DNA of 64,000 nucleotides from Pseudomonas farsensis (GTDB lineage Bacteria; Pseudomonadota; Gammaproteobacteria; Pseudomonadales; Pseudomonadaceae). Below are positions 18,970 through 29,038 of this stretch, one piece after another (positions within the stretch are counted from its first letter, which is position 1; every line of letters starts with the position of its first letter). The stretch is taken from NCBI RefSeq assembly GCF_014268805.2, contig NZ_JABWRF020000001.1, positions 310,001-374,000 of the forward strand. The letters are read 5' to 3'. The position numbers and the translations under genes are program-made. The notes beneath the pieces are model-generated. The model was not told the DNA's origin and made no database searches. It worked only from the letters and a program-made list of their open reading frames with translations.

Positions 18970-19198
18970 GGCCCGATAGTGCCGGGGCGTTGGTTGCCAG
19001 GCAAGGGGCTGGGCGCAGCAGACATTGCATAAACCCGGAGCCAAACGGGTGTGTCCGGGTTTTTTGCACGATTCTAGGACTACGTCAATTTCCAACTTAT
19101 TGATTTTCAAGGAAGTAATTTTTCGTCACAACTGGCATACGGCCTGCACCGGTCACAGCGTTGACTGCTCTGTCACCTCACAATAAAGGCGAACAACC

Positions 19199-20095
19199 AT
19201 GATCCCGACTGCCGACTCTACCTATGTCGACTCCCAGGCTCGCTCAGGCGTGTCCTGGGGCGCCATCTTTGCTGGTGCTGCCGCTGCTGCGGCGCTCTCC
19301 CTGATCCTTGTGGTGCTGGGTGCCGGGCTTGGTTTTGCCGCAAGCTCCCCATGGGCCAACGAGGGTGCGAGCGCCAAGGCGCTGGGCATTTCGACGATTA
19401 TCTGGCTGCTGCTGACGCAGATCCTGGCCTCGGGCCTTGGCGGTTACATCGCCGGTCGGCTGCGGGTGAAGTGGGCCAACCTGCATGGCGATGAAGTGTA
19501 CTTCCGCGATACCGCCCATGGTTTCCTGTCGTGGGCCGTGGCAACCCTGGTGGCCGCCATGCTGATCGCCAGCACCGCCGGTGGCCTGCTCAGCGCCGGT
19601 GCGCAGGCAAGTGCCAGTGCCGTGGGTGCCGCGGCGAGCATGGCGCCCAAGGGCGAGCCAGACTCCTACTTTGTCGACACGTTGTTCCGTACCGATGGCC
19701 CTGCTGCGGTGGGTGAGGATGCAGCCAATGGCGTGGCTGCGCGCATTCTGGCCAAAGCGGTTGCCCAGGACGGGGCGCTGGAGCCAGGTGACCGTGCCTA
19801 CCTTGCGCAACTGGTCGCCCAGCGCACGCGCCTGAGCCAGGCCGAGGCCGAAGCCCGTGTGGACCAGGTGTTCGCGCAGGTGCAACAAGTCAAGGTACAG
19901 GCCCAGCAAGCGGCTGACACCGCAGCCAAAGTAGCGGCCTGGACCGCGCTGTGGACCTTCGTCGCGCTGCTGTGCGGCGCGTTCTTCGCCAGCCTTGCAG
20001 CCCTGATGGGTGGCCGTCGCCGCGACAGCGTGCGCTGGTTGGAAACGGAAGGCCTGGAATATTCGGCGACTGCTCGTCGCACCGTTCAACACTAA
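19199..20095 (+). CDS. Multi-pass membrane protein of unknown function
   Basis: A 298-residue inner-membrane protein with hydrophobic segments at about 20-48, 65-88, 108-130 and 245-270. Glycine-rich GGYIAGRLRVKW follows the second. The central part (about 150-240) is hydrophilic and helical (AEAEARVDQVFAQVQQVKVQ), resembling a coiled coil. PhnA-like proteins of this size are known, but no function is established. AAAGG lies before the start, and a 24-codon membrane-peptide gene follows after 15 bases with its own site. Confidence 0.8.
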   Translation: MIPTADSTYVDSQARSGVSWGAIFAGAAAAAALSLILVVLGAGLGFAASSPWANEGASAKALGISTIIWLLLTQILASGLGGYIAGRLRVKWANLHGDEVYFRDTAHGFLSWAVATLVAAMLIASTAGGLLSAGAQASASAVGAAASMAPKGEPDSYFVDTLFRTDGPAAVGEDAANGVAARILAKAVAQDGALEPGDRAYLAQLVAQRTRLSQAEAEARVDQVFAQVQQVKVQAQQAADTAAKVAAWTALWTFVALLCGAFFASLAALMGGRRRDSVRWLETEGLEYSATARRTVQH

Positions 20096-20110
20096 GAAAG
20101 GAGAGACATC

Positions 20111-20185
20111 ATGCGCTCGATTCTGCTTTGGATGCTTGGCGTACCGATCCCGGTGATTATCCTGATCGCGATCTTCATGCACTAA
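20111..20185 (+). CDS. 24-residue membrane peptide
   Basis: A tiny gene with a strong ribosome site (AAAGGAGAGA) eight bases before its ATG, encoding 24 residues that are almost entirely one membrane helix (LLWMLGVPIPVIILIAIF). Short proteins of this pattern, with the LGVPIP core, are widespread in proteobacteria next to membrane-protein genes, though their role is unknown. It lies 15 bases after the membrane protein, and the terminator starts five bases after its stop. Both support a real, co-transcribed gene. Confidence 0.8.
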   Translation: MRSILLWMLGVPIPVIILIAIFMH

Positions 20186-20189
20186 AACC

Positions 20190-20223
20190 TTGGCAGTGGT
20201 TCGGTTCGCCGAACCACTGCCAA
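20190..20223. terminator. Perfect hairpin between convergent genes
   Basis: Fifteen-base perfect arms (TTGGCAGTGGTTCGG and its complement) with a four-base TTCG loop, a very stable tetraloop hairpin, lie between the membrane-peptide gene and dppF. It probably terminates from both directions. Confidence 0.85.
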
Positions 20224-20237
20224 CGGCTTACCAAGTC

Positions 20238-21206
20238 TTACAGAAACTGCTCGGCGTAGTGGCAAGCCACTTGCCGAGTTCCTACCTGCCGGAACGCCGG
20301 CACTTCTTTGCCACAGCGCTCCGTCGCATAGGGGCAGCGCTTGTGAAATGCGCAGCCCTCTGGCGGGTTCAGCGGGTTGGGCAGCTCACCAACGATGCGG
20401 ATCTTCGGCTTCAGCGGGTCTGGGTGAACCGCCGGTGTCGCTGACAGCAATGCCTGGGTGTAAGGATGCAGCGGCTTGGCATAGATGTCCTCTTTCGGGC
20501 CCATTTCCGCCGGGCGCCCCAGGTACATCACCAGCACCTGATCGGCCACATGGCGCACCACCGCCAGGTTGTGCGAAATGAACACGTAGGCGGTGTTGAA
20601 TTCCTTTTGCAGGTCCATGAACAGGTTCAGCACCTGGGCCTGGATCGACACGTCCAGCGCGGACGTGGGCTCATCCGCTACCAGCACCTTCGGTTGCAGC
20701 ATCATGGCGCGGGCCAGGGCGATGCGCTGGCGCTGGCCGCCGGAGAACATGTGCGGATAGCGCTGGTAATGCTCGGGGCGCAAGCCCACCTGCTCCATCA
20801 TCTTCTGCACTTTTTCGCGGCGTTCGGCCTTGCTCAGCGAGGTGTTGATCAACAGCGGCTCGGCCAACTGGTCGCCGATCTTCTGCCGTGGGTTGAGGGA
20901 AGCGTAGGGGCTCTGGAACACCATCTGGACATCGCGGCGCAATTGCTTGCGCTGCTGCTTGCCGGCGCCGTTCACCTCAAGGCCTGCGATTTGCAGGGAG
21001 CCTGAGGTGGGCTCTTCGATCAGGGTCAGCGCGCGGGCCAGGGTGGACTTGCCGCAGCCGGACTCACCGACCACCGCCAGGGTCTTGCCGGCCTCCAGTT
21101 CGAACGTCACGCCATTGAGCGCACGTACCAGCGCATGGCCTTTGAACAGGCCACGGGACACTTCGTAATGACGGGTCAGCTCACGGGCTGAAAGTACGAC
21201 GGTCAT
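20238..21206 (-). CDS. dppF: Dipeptide ABC transporter ATP-binding protein DppF
   Basis: A 322-residue ATPase of the Opp/Dpp family. Walker A is GESGCGKST, the signature MFSGGQRQR, and Walker B VLVADEP. A C-terminal oligopeptide-ABC tail contains several Cys residues (FHKRCPYATERCGKE), common in DppD/DppF iron-sulphur-binding forms. The ATG at 21206 overlaps the dppD stop by one base (TGATG), with AGGAGG seven bases upstream. With DppD it powers the DppBC channel. Confidence 0.95.
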   Translation of the reverse strand: MTVVLSARELTRHYEVSRGLFKGHALVRALNGVTFELEAGKTLAVVGESGCGKSTLARALTLIEEPTSGSLQIAGLEVNGAGKQQRKQLRRDVQMVFQSPYASLNPRQKIGDQLAEPLLINTSLSKAERREKVQKMMEQVGLRPEHYQRYPHMFSGGQRQRIALARAMMLQPKVLVADEPTSALDVSIQAQVLNLFMDLQKEFNTAYVFISHNLAVVRHVADQVLVMYLGRPAEMGPKEDIYAKPLHPYTQALLSATPAVHPDPLKPKIRIVGELPNPLNPPEGCAFHKRCPYATERCGKEVPAFRQVGTRQVACHYAEQFL

Positions 21207-22174
21207 CACGCCACCTCCTGGTTGAGCGGGTAGAAGCAACGCGCCAGGCTATGGGCCTTGGGGTCTAGGGCCGGGCGCTGGCGCCGGCAGTGCTCTTGCA
21301 CATACGGGCAGCGCGGCGACAGCAGGCAGCCTTGTGGGCGGTCGTAGCGGCCGGGGACGATGCCAGGCAGTGTGGCCAGGCGCTCGGCACCGATGCTGTG
21401 CTCGGGGATGGCCGCCAGCAGGGCTTCGCTGTAGGGGTGGGCGGGGACTTCGAACAGCTCTGGCACCTGGCCGACCTCTACCGCCTGGCCTGCGTACATC
21501 ACGCACACGCGCCTGGCGGTTTCGGCAACCACGGCCAGATCGTGGGTAATCAGGATCAGCGCCATGTTGCGCTCTTTCTGCAGGTTGACCAGCAGTTCCA
21601 TGATTTGCGCCTGAATGGTCACATCGAGCGCCGTGGTGGGCTCATCGGCAATCAGCAGTTTGGGCTCGCCGGCAATTGCCATGGCGATCGCCACCCGCTG
21701 GCTCATGCCGCCGGACAACTGGTGGGGGTAGGCGTCCAGGCGGCTTTCGGCCGCCGGAATCTCGACTTTTTGCAACAGCTCCAGCGCGCGCTGGCGCGCC
21801 GCCTTGCCCTTCAGACCCAGGTGTTGGCGCAGTACTTCCTCGATCTGGTAGCCCACGGTGAAGCTTGGGTTGAGCGCGGTCATCGGGTCCTGGAAAACCA
21901 TGGCGATGTCCTTGCCGACTACCTTGCGCCGTTGCCGGGCGCTGAGCTTGAGCATGTCGGTGCCGGCAAAACGCAAGGTGTCGGCAGTGATGCGCCCAGG
22001 GGCGTCGATCAGGCCCATCAAGGCCATCATGGTGACTGATTTGCCCGAGCCGGACTCACCGACGATGGCGAGGATTTCGCCGGCATCGACTGCAAGGTCC
22101 AGGCCGTCCACCACGGGTACGGCATTGGCGTCGCCGAAGCGCACGTTCAGGTTGTCTATCTGCAACAGTGACAT
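21206..22174 (-). CDS. dppD: Dipeptide ABC transporter ATP-binding protein DppD
   Basis: A 322-residue ATPase. Walker A is GESGSGKSV, the signature LSGGMSQR, and Walker [13 protein letters not shown]. The Cys-containing C-terminal tail ([16 protein letters not shown]) is as in DppF. The ATG at 22174 has GAGGAGA before it. It lies 10 bases after dppC and is coupled to dppF by a one-base overlap. Confidence 0.95.
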   Translation of the reverse strand: MSLLQIDNLNVRFGDANAVPVVDGLDLAVDAGEILAIVGESGSGKSVTMMALMGLIDAPGRITADTLRFAGTDMLKLSARQRRKVVGKDIAMVFQDPMTALNPSFTVGYQIEEVLRQHLGLKGKAARQRALELLQKVEIPAAESRLDAYPHQLSGGMSQRVAIAMAIAGEPKLLIADEPTTALDVTIQAQIMELLVNLQKERNMALILITHDLAVVAETARRVCVMYAGQAVEVGQVPELFEVPAHPYSEALLAAIPEHSIGAERLATLPGIVPGRYDRPQGCLLSPRCPYVQEHCRRQRPALDPKAHSLARCFYPLNQEVA

Positions 22175-22184
22175 GGCGTTCTCC

Positions 22185-23111
22185 TCAGGCGGCGTTCTTG
22201 AGTTTCGGGTCCAGCGCATCGCGCAGGCCGTCGCCCATCAGGTTGATTGCCAGCACACTGAGCAATATGGTCAGGCCGGGCAGGCTCACTACCCACCAGG
22301 CGCGTTCGATGTAGTCGCGGGCCGAGGCCAGCATGGTGCCCCACTCCGGGGTGGGGGGCTGCACGCCGAGGCCCAGGAAGCCCAGCGCGGCGGCGTCGAG
22401 AATCGCCGAGGAGAAACTCAAGGTCGCCTGCACGATCAGCGGCGCCATGCAGTTGGGCAGCACGGTGACGAACATCAGGCGCGGCAGCCCGGCGCCGGCC
22501 AGGCGGGCGGCGGTGACGTAGTCGCGGTTCAGCTCACCCATGACGGCAGCGCGGGTCAGGCGCACGTAGGAGGGCAGCGACACGATGGCAATGGCGATCA
22601 CGGTATTGATCAGGCCTGGGCCTAGGATGGCGACGATGGCCACGGCCAGCAGCAACGAGGGCAGTGCCAGCATCACGTCCATCAGGCGCATGATCGAGGG
22701 GCCCAGCAGCCGTGGGAAGAAGCCTGCGAACAGGCCCAGCAGGATGCCTGGGATCAGCGACATCACCACCGACGACAGGCCGATCAGCAGCGACAGGCGC
22801 GCGCCCTGGATCAGCCGGGAGAGCAGGTCGCGGCCCAGTTCGTCGGTGCCCAGCACGAACTGCCAGGTGCCGCCTTCGAGCCACACCGGTGGCGTGAGCA
22901 GGAAGTCGCGGTATTGCTCGCTGGGGTTGTGCGGCGCCACCCAAGGGGCAAACAGCGCGCAAAACACCACCAGCAGCATGAAGGCAAGGCCCGCTACCGC
23001 ACCTTTGTTGCGTGAGAACGCCTGCCAGAATTCCTTGTAGGGCGAGGGGTACAGCGAGCTGTGGTCGACGGCGCCAGGCGCAGTGCCAGCTTTGGAAATA
23101 GGGCTAGTCAT
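22185..23111 (-). CDS. dppC: Dipeptide ABC transporter permease DppC
   Basis: A 308-residue inner-membrane permease with the DppC-specific N-terminal cytoplasmic stretch ([18 protein letters not shown]) before the first helix. About six helices follow, with an EAA-type loop ([19 protein letters not shown]). Gaps of ten bases separate it from both neighbours. Confidence 0.95.
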   Translation of the reverse strand: MTSPISKAGTAPGAVDHSSLYPSPYKEFWQAFSRNKGAVAGLAFMLLVVFCALFAPWVAPHNPSEQYRDFLLTPPVWLEGGTWQFVLGTDELGRDLLSRLIQGARLSLLIGLSSVVMSLIPGILLGLFAGFFPRLLGPSIMRLMDVMLALPSLLLAVAIVAILGPGLINTVIAIAIVSLPSYVRLTRAAVMGELNRDYVTAARLAGAGLPRLMFVTVLPNCMAPLIVQATLSFSSAILDAAALGFLGLGVQPPTPEWGTMLASARDYIERAWWVVSLPGLTILLSVLAINLMGDGLRDALDPKLKNAA

Positions 23112-23121
23112 GGCTTGGGCC

Positions 23122-24132
23122 TCAGCGCTGATGACGGATGCGTGGGTTGGCCAGGCCGTAGAGGATATCCACGACGAAGTTGACCAGGATCACCAGGCAG
23201 GCGATCAACAGGATGCCGTTCTGCACCACCGGGTAGTCACGGGCACCGATGGCTTCGATCAGCCATTTGCCGATGCCCGGCCAGGAGAAGATGGTTTCGG
23301 TCAGCACCGCGCCACCGAGCAAGGTGCCGATCTGCAGGCCGAACACGGTCAACACCGGGATCAGCGCGTTGCGCAGGCCGTGGATGAACACGATGCGCGC
23401 CGGCGACAGGCCTTTGGCGCGGGCGGTGCGGATGTAGTCTTCGCGCAGCACTTCAAGCATGGAGGAGCGGGTCATGCGGGCGATGACCGCCAGCGGAATG
23501 GTGCCGAGCACGATGGACGGCAGGATCAGGTGCATCAGCGCATCCTTGAACGCGCCTTCTTCATCGCTGAGCAGGGTGTCGATGAGCATGAAGCCGGTGC
23601 GCGGCTCGATGTCCATCAGCACGTCGATACGCCCGGTCACCGGGGTCCAGCCAAGCTTGACCGAGAAGAACATGATCAGCACCAGGCCCCACCAGAAGAT
23701 CGGCATGGAATAGCCCGTCAGCGAGATGCCCATGACCCCATGGTCGAACAGCGAACCGCGCTTGAGGGCTGCAATCACCCCGGCCAGCAGGCCGAACACC
23801 CCGGCGAACAGCAGGGCGCAAAACGCCAGCTCCACGGTGGCCGGGAACAGGGTCAGAAATTCGCTCCACACGCTTTCGCGGCTGCGCAGCGATTCACCGA
23901 GGTCGCCCTGGGCGAGCTTGCCGATGTAGTCCACGTACTGCGCAGGCAGCGGCTTGTTCAGCCCCAGGCGCTCCATGGCCTGGGCGTGCATTTCAGGGTC
24001 GACCCTGCGCTCACCCATCATCACTTCCACCGGGTCACCGGGGATCAGGCGTATCAGCGCAAAGGTCAGCAGGGTGATACCGAAAAAAGTCGGAATCAGC
24101 AGGCCCAGGCGCCGGGCAATAAAACTCAACAT
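23122..24132 (-). CDS. dppB: Dipeptide ABC transporter permease DppB
   Basis: A 336-residue inner-membrane permease. It begins MLSFIARRLGLLIPTFFGIT with the first helix and carries the DppB signature LIRLIPGDPVEVMMGE. The EAA loop is REDYIRTARAKGLSPARI. First membrane gene of the dppBCDF block, 76 bases after a binding-protein gene. Confidence 0.95.
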   Translation of the reverse strand: MLSFIARRLGLLIPTFFGITLLTFALIRLIPGDPVEVMMGERRVDPEMHAQAMERLGLNKPLPAQYVDYIGKLAQGDLGESLRSRESVWSEFLTLFPATVELAFCALLFAGVFGLLAGVIAALKRGSLFDHGVMGISLTGYSMPIFWWGLVLIMFFSVKLGWTPVTGRIDVLMDIEPRTGFMLIDTLLSDEEGAFKDALMHLILPSIVLGTIPLAVIARMTRSSMLEVLREDYIRTARAKGLSPARIVFIHGLRNALIPVLTVFGLQIGTLLGGAVLTETIFSWPGIGKWLIEAIGARDYPVVQNGILLIACLVILVNFVVDILYGLANPRIRHQR

Positions 24133-24208
24133 TGTCGGGGTTACCTCATCAGCCGTGGTACGGCGGTGCCGCCGGTGCCCGTGTGGGGTGTCGGCGGTCG
24201 TTGTTGTT

Positions 24209-25804
24209 CTACTTCACCTTGGTGGTGGCGAAGTTGTTGTTGGTCAGTGGGTTGATCACATAACCCTCCACGTTCTCGCGCATGGCGGTGAACAGTTTGG
24301 GGTGGGCCATGCTGATCCAGGGCTGGTCCTCATCGTACACCGCCAGGGCCTCGCTATAGAGCTTGGCGCGTTCATCGTTGTCGATCACTTCACGGGCACG
24401 CGTGATCAGTTGCTGGAACTTAGGGTTGCACCAGCGCGCATAGTTCTCGCCAGTTTTGACGGCATCGCAACTAAGCAGTGGGCTGAGGAAGTTGTCCGGG
24501 TCGCCGTTGTCGCCGCCCCAGCCTGTCGAAACCATGTCTGCCTCGCCTTTTTTAGCCCGGCGCAGCATCTCGGCCCACTCCATGACGCGAATATCGAGCT
24601 TCAGGCCGACCTTGGCCAGGTCCGCCTGCAGCATTTCGGCTGAAAGGCGCGGGTTGGGGTTGGTCGGGCCGCCGCCGTTGCGGGTGAACAGGGTAAAGGT
24701 CGTGCCATCCGGCACCCCAGCCAGGGCAAGCAGGGCGCGGGCCTTGGCAAGATCGCGGGGCGGGTTGCGGTTTTCGTGGTTGAAGCCGATCAGGGTGGGC
24801 GGGTAGGGGTTCACCGCAAGCTGCGCGTTGCCTTTGCCGAACAGTTGGTCGACGTGGGCCTGGCGGTCGAAGGCAAGGTTGATCGCCCGGCGCACGCGCA
24901 CATCGCTGAGGTACGGGTGTTCGGTGTTCATGGCGATGTAGCCGGTCACCATCGCCTCGATTTCGGCGACTTTCAGCTTAGGGTCGGCCTTGATTGCCGG
25001 CACGTCCTCAGGCTTGGGGGACAGCGCCACCTGGCACTCGTTGGCGCGCAGCTTTTGCAGGCGCACGTTGTTGTCGGTGGCGATGGCGAAGATCAGCCCA
25101 TCGCTGGGGGGCTTGCCGCGAAAGTAATCCGGGTTGGCCTTGAAGCGCACCTGCGCGTCCTTGTTGTAGCGCTGGAAAACAAACGGCCCGGTGCCCACCG
25201 GCTTGCTGTTGAGTTCGGCGGCTTTGCCGGCCTTGAGCAATTGGTCGCCATATTCGGCCGAGTAGATCGAGGTGAACCCCATGGCCATGTCGCGCAAGAA
25301 CGGCGCCTCGGGGCGGTTCAAGGTGATGACCACGGTGTAGGGGCCGGTTTTTTCCACCGACTTGAGCAGGTCGCTGAACGCCATGCTCTCGAAATAGGGG
25401 TAGCCGACGCTGGTTTTGTCGTGCCATGGGTGGTCGCGGCGCAACTGGCGGTTGAGGCTCCACAGCACATCGTCGGCGTTGAATTCGCGGCTGGGCGTGA
25501 AGTAATCGGTGGTGTGGAACTTCACCCCTTGGCGCAGCTGGAAGGTGTAGCGCAGCCCGTCGGGGCTGATGTCCCAGTGGGTGGCTAGTGCCGGCTGGAT
25601 GTCGGTGGTACCGGGCTTGAAGTCGACCAGGCGGTTGAACACGGTTTCGGAGGCGGCATCGGCGGTGACGGCAGTGGTGTACTGGACGATGTCGAAGCCT
25701 TCCGGGCTGGCTTCGGTGCAGACCACCAGCGGCTTGGCCGCAAGGTTCGAGGCTGCGCCGAAAATGAGTGCTGCCAGTGCCGCGCGTAGCGTGAGTGAGC
25801 TCAT
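24209..25804 (-). CDS. Periplasmic peptide-binding protein (DppA family), copy nearest dppB
   Basis: A 531-residue periplasmic binding protein of the SBP_bac_5 family. A signal peptide ends near residue 23. CTEASPEGFDIVQYTTA and GTGPFVFQRYNKD are family marks. Sits between dppB and the porin gene. It diverges more from the other two copies here than they do from each other, so it probably binds a different peptide range. GGAGG lies before the ATG. Confidence 0.93.
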   Translation of the reverse strand: MSSLTLRAALAALIFGAASNLAAKPLVVCTEASPEGFDIVQYTTAVTADAASETVFNRLVDFKPGTTDIQPALATHWDISPDGLRYTFQLRQGVKFHTTDYFTPSREFNADDVLWSLNRQLRRDHPWHDKTSVGYPYFESMAFSDLLKSVEKTGPYTVVITLNRPEAPFLRDMAMGFTSIYSAEYGDQLLKAGKAAELNSKPVGTGPFVFQRYNKDAQVRFKANPDYFRGKPPSDGLIFAIATDNNVRLQKLRANECQVALSPKPEDVPAIKADPKLKVAEIEAMVTGYIAMNTEHPYLSDVRVRRAINLAFDRQAHVDQLFGKGNAQLAVNPYPPTLIGFNHENRNPPRDLAKARALLALAGVPDGTTFTLFTRNGGGPTNPNPRLSAEMLQADLAKVGLKLDIRVMEWAEMLRRAKKGEADMVSTGWGGDNGDPDNFLSPLLSCDAVKTGENYARWCNPKFQQLITRAREVIDNDERAKLYSEALAVYDEDQPWISMAHPKLFTAMRENVEGYVINPLTNNNFATTKVK

Positions 25805-25876
25805 GGGACCTCCCTGCAGTGATTGTTCCAGCGTAGTTGCCATGGCCCGCAACACGGCGGGCCATGGCGCTAGTGG

Positions 25877-27256
25877 TCAGAGAATGTTGAATGGAATGGT
25901 GGTCACCAGGCGCAGTTCGTCCAGGCTGCCATCGGCCTGGGCCTTGCTGGCGCGGTGGGCGGTGTAGGTGGCGCGGATGGTGCTGTCCTTGAGAATGCCG
26001 CTCTGTACCGCATAGCTGGTGCCTACGCCCCACTCATAGTGGTTTTCGCCGTCCATGCCGCGCACGTCGTAGGCCGTGCCACGGTAATGGGTGCCGTCGA
26101 TGCCCCAGCCACGGGCGTTGTACAGGTTGAACTTGAGCCCTGGCACGCCGTATTGCGCCATGTTCAGCACGTAGCTGATCTGCAGGGATTTCTCGTTGGG
26201 GCCGTTGAAGTCCGACAGCAACGAGTTGGCGAGGTAGATGCCGTTGGTTTCGTGCAGGTAGTCGAAGTACTCGTTGCCCATGACCTGCTGCCATGAGGCG
26301 CTGAGGGTGTGCCCCTGGTGGGTCAGGCCGAACGACAGGCTATAGGTGTCGTTGTCGATGTCGCCCAGCTTCTTGCTGCCGGCGTCGACGGTCTTGTAGT
26401 AGTTCAGGCCCGTGGTCAGGCTCAGCAGCGAGCTGTCCCCCAGCACGTGGCTGGCGCCGAAGTAGTACTGGTTCCAGAAGTCTTCGACGCTGCTGGCATA
26501 GAGGCTGGTGGTCAGGCTCTTGAACGGCTGGTAGTTCAGGCCGGCGGTGCTGGCGCGGTCGGTTTGCAGGCCCGCAGCGCCGTACTCGCTGCGAAACTTG
26601 CTCAGGCTCTGCTCGGTACGCGGCGAGACGCGGTCGAAGGTGCCCAGGTCGAAGGACAGGTTGTCGAACTCGGCGCTGTGCACAAACGCACCCTGGAAGC
26701 TCGACGGCAACGCGCGGTTACCGATGTAGGCGATCATGGGCGTATCGACCGACTGGCGGCCCAGGGTCAGCGTGGTGTTGGACACCCGTGCCTTGACGTT
26801 GCCCAGGCCCAGCTTGCTCCACTGGCCGATCGGGTCGCCGTCGCTGTGGGTAAGGGTGCGGTTGTTGGGGCCGGCTACAGCAGCGCGACCGCGCTCCAGA
26901 GCGATGACGTTGTAGGCGGCGGCCTCGACGGCAAAGCCGACCGTGCCCTGGGTGAACCCCGAGCTGTAATTGAGGATGTTGCCTTGCAGCCAGTTGTCGC
27001 GGCTGTGGGTGTCGTGGCGGCTGCCGTCGCTCTTGGTGTACTTCCACAGCGGTGCGCGGGTGGCACGTTCGCGGGCGTACCAGTTGCGGGTGCTGCCCGA
27101 CAGGCTCTGGCCATCGACGAAGCCTGTGGCCTGGCTTTGTGCGCTGTCGGCCTTGAGTGCCAGCGGCACGAAGCCCTGGCTTTGCGGTTCGGCGTGGGCG
27201 AGCGAGCAGAGCGCGCCAATGGCCAAGGCCAGCGCGGTTTTATTCATCGGTTTCAA
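25877..27256 (-). CDS. OprD-family outer-membrane porin (OpdP-like)
   Basis: An 18-strand substrate-specific porin of about 459 residues. The signal peptide ends at SLAHA/EP, and internal marks are NWYARERAT, DNWLQGNILNYSSG and VGTSYAV near the end. Its place within the dpp cluster matches P. aeruginosa OpdP, which passes glycine-glutamate and arginine dipeptides. A TTG at 27256 has GGGAG seven to eight bases upstream; an ATG at 27247 is the conventional alternative but has poor spacing. It sits between DppA-like genes, so porin and binding proteins are likely co-expressed. Confidence 0.92.
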   Translation of the reverse strand: MKPMNKTALALAIGALCSLAHAEPQSQGFVPLALKADSAQSQATGFVDGQSLSGSTRNWYARERATRAPLWKYTKSDGSRHDTHSRDNWLQGNILNYSSGFTQGTVGFAVEAAAYNVIALERGRAAVAGPNNRTLTHSDGDPIGQWSKLGLGNVKARVSNTTLTLGRQSVDTPMIAYIGNRALPSSFQGAFVHSAEFDNLSFDLGTFDRVSPRTEQSLSKFRSEYGAAGLQTDRASTAGLNYQPFKSLTTSLYASSVEDFWNQYYFGASHVLGDSSLLSLTTGLNYYKTVDAGSKKLGDIDNDTYSLSFGLTHQGHTLSASWQQVMGNEYFDYLHETNGIYLANSLLSDFNGPNEKSLQISYVLNMAQYGVPGLKFNLYNARGWGIDGTHYRGTAYDVRGMDGENHYEWGVGTSYAVQSGILKDSTIRATYTAHRASKAQADGSLDELRLVTTIPFNIL

Positions 27257-27410
27257 GTTGAAGCTCCCTTTGGTTCTTTTAGTTATGCCCGTGCCTTGTG
27301 GGCTCGGGGGTGGCTAGGTGCTGCGGGTGTTGCCAGGGCTGCCTGGGATCACCAGGCACAAGCGGGACGGCGCGGGCAGCGGTTGATGGCTTGCCCTGCG
27401 CCTGGGAGTT

Positions 27411-28822
27411 TCAGTCGACGGCGACGTCGGAAAACACGTTGCGCCCGAACGGGCTGACCTTGAAGTCATGCACCTTGAGGCTCAGCGGCTGGTTGACCGT
27501 GGAGTGGGCCACCGGCGTGATCGGCACCTGTTGCTTGAGGCGTTGCTGGGCTTGCTGGTAAAGCGCGGTGCGCTGCTTGCGGTCGGTGACCTGCTTGGCT
27601 TTTTTCACCAGCGCGTCGTACTGGGCGTCGCACCACAGCCGGCCTGGAGCATTTCGGCCATGAGCTTGGCGTTGGGGTTGTAGGGCCGCTGCACTGGCAT
27701 GGCCCACAGGGTGATTTCGTGGCCAGGCTTGACCCCGGCCTGGTCCAGCAGTTGTTTGGCTTTCGCCGGGTCGTAGGGGGCGTCCTTGAGGGTTTCGTCA
27801 TAGGACCACTGGGTCGGCGGCATGGCGTTTACCGCGATTTGCCCGGAGTCCTGGTAGACCGCCTGGAGAATGGCCTGCTTGTTCACCGCCATGTCCATGG
27901 CCTGGCGCACCTCAAGCCGGTCGAACGGTGGGTGCTGGGTGTTGTAGGCGATGTAGCCGAGGTTGAAACCGGGTTTTTGCAGCACCTGCAGGGTTTTGTC
28001 CTGGCGCAGGGCGGCGAGGTCTGCCGGGCGCGGGTGCAGGGTGACCTGGCACTCGTTGCGGCGCAGCTTCTGGATGCGCACCGAGGCGTCGACATTGATG
28101 GCGAACACCAGGTTGTCGACCTTGACCCGCTCTGGCGCCCAATACGCCGGGTTGCCTTTGTAGCGAATCTGGGTGTCCTTCTGGTACCGCTGGAACACGA
28201 ACGGGCCAGTGCCGATGGGCTGCTGGTTGATGTGGCTGGGCTTGCCGCTGGCCATCAGATGCTCGGCGTATTCGGCCGAGAGGATCGAGGCGAAGGCCAT
28301 GGCGATGTTCTGGATGAACGCGGCATCTACCTGGTTGAGGGTAAAGCGCACGGTGTGCGCGTCGACTTTCTCGATGCCGGCAATGTTCTTGTCCAGGCCC
28401 ATGCTCACGAAGTATGGAAACTCGGTGGGGTAGGCCAGGCGGAACGGGTGCTGCTTGTCGAGCATGCGGTTGAAGGTGAACAGCACGTCGTCGGCGTTGA
28501 AGTCACGGCTTGGGGTGAATTGCTTGTTGCTGTGGAATTTCACCCCCTTGCGCAGGTGGAAGGTGTAGCGCAGGCCGTTGTCTGACACGTCCCAGTGCGT
28601 GGCAAGCCCCGGCTGCACGGCGGTGCCGCCGCGTTCGAACTCTACCAGGCGGTTATACAGCGGCTCGGCGGCGTCGTTATCGGTGGCCGAAGTGTACTGG
28701 GCGGTGTCGAACCCCGCCGGGCTGCCTTCGGAGCAGAACACCAGGCTGCTGGCGTGGCTGGGCAGGGCCGGTGCCAGCAAGGCGAGGGCGATCAGCGTTG
28801 GGCGTAGCAGGTGGTGGCGCAT
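27411..28822 (-). pseudogene. DppA-family binding protein gene broken by deletion and frameshift
   Basis: The start (ATG 28822, AAGGAA before it) and signal peptide are intact. The sequence runs as a normal DppA paralogue to AKLMAEMLQA. Reading then jumps frame at about 27636-27640, and the remaining C-terminus (WCDAQYDALVKKAKQVTDRK onward) continues in another frame to TGA at 27411. Against the paralogue at 29039-30664, 186 bases between the same two motifs have shrunk to five, a net loss of 181. The missing part includes the WSGDNGDPDNWL region. The in-frame product would be about 405 residues with a scrambled tail, almost surely non-functional. Confidence 0.9.
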
Positions 28823-29038
28823 GGCAGTTCCTTTGTCCGTGTTGTTACCAGGCCGCAAAAAGGCAAAAAGCGGCAGCAGAATCCCGGTCCTGACGATAGG
28901 GGCGTCAGGAAGCGGGAGACAGACAGCTATTGCCTATAGGGCAGTGGGGCATTTCCGACTGAGCTGAAGGAAATGCCCTACAAGCGGTTCGGTCCTACCC
29001 GCCCCTCAGCCGCAGGCTGCGGCATAAGGGGCTGGGCC

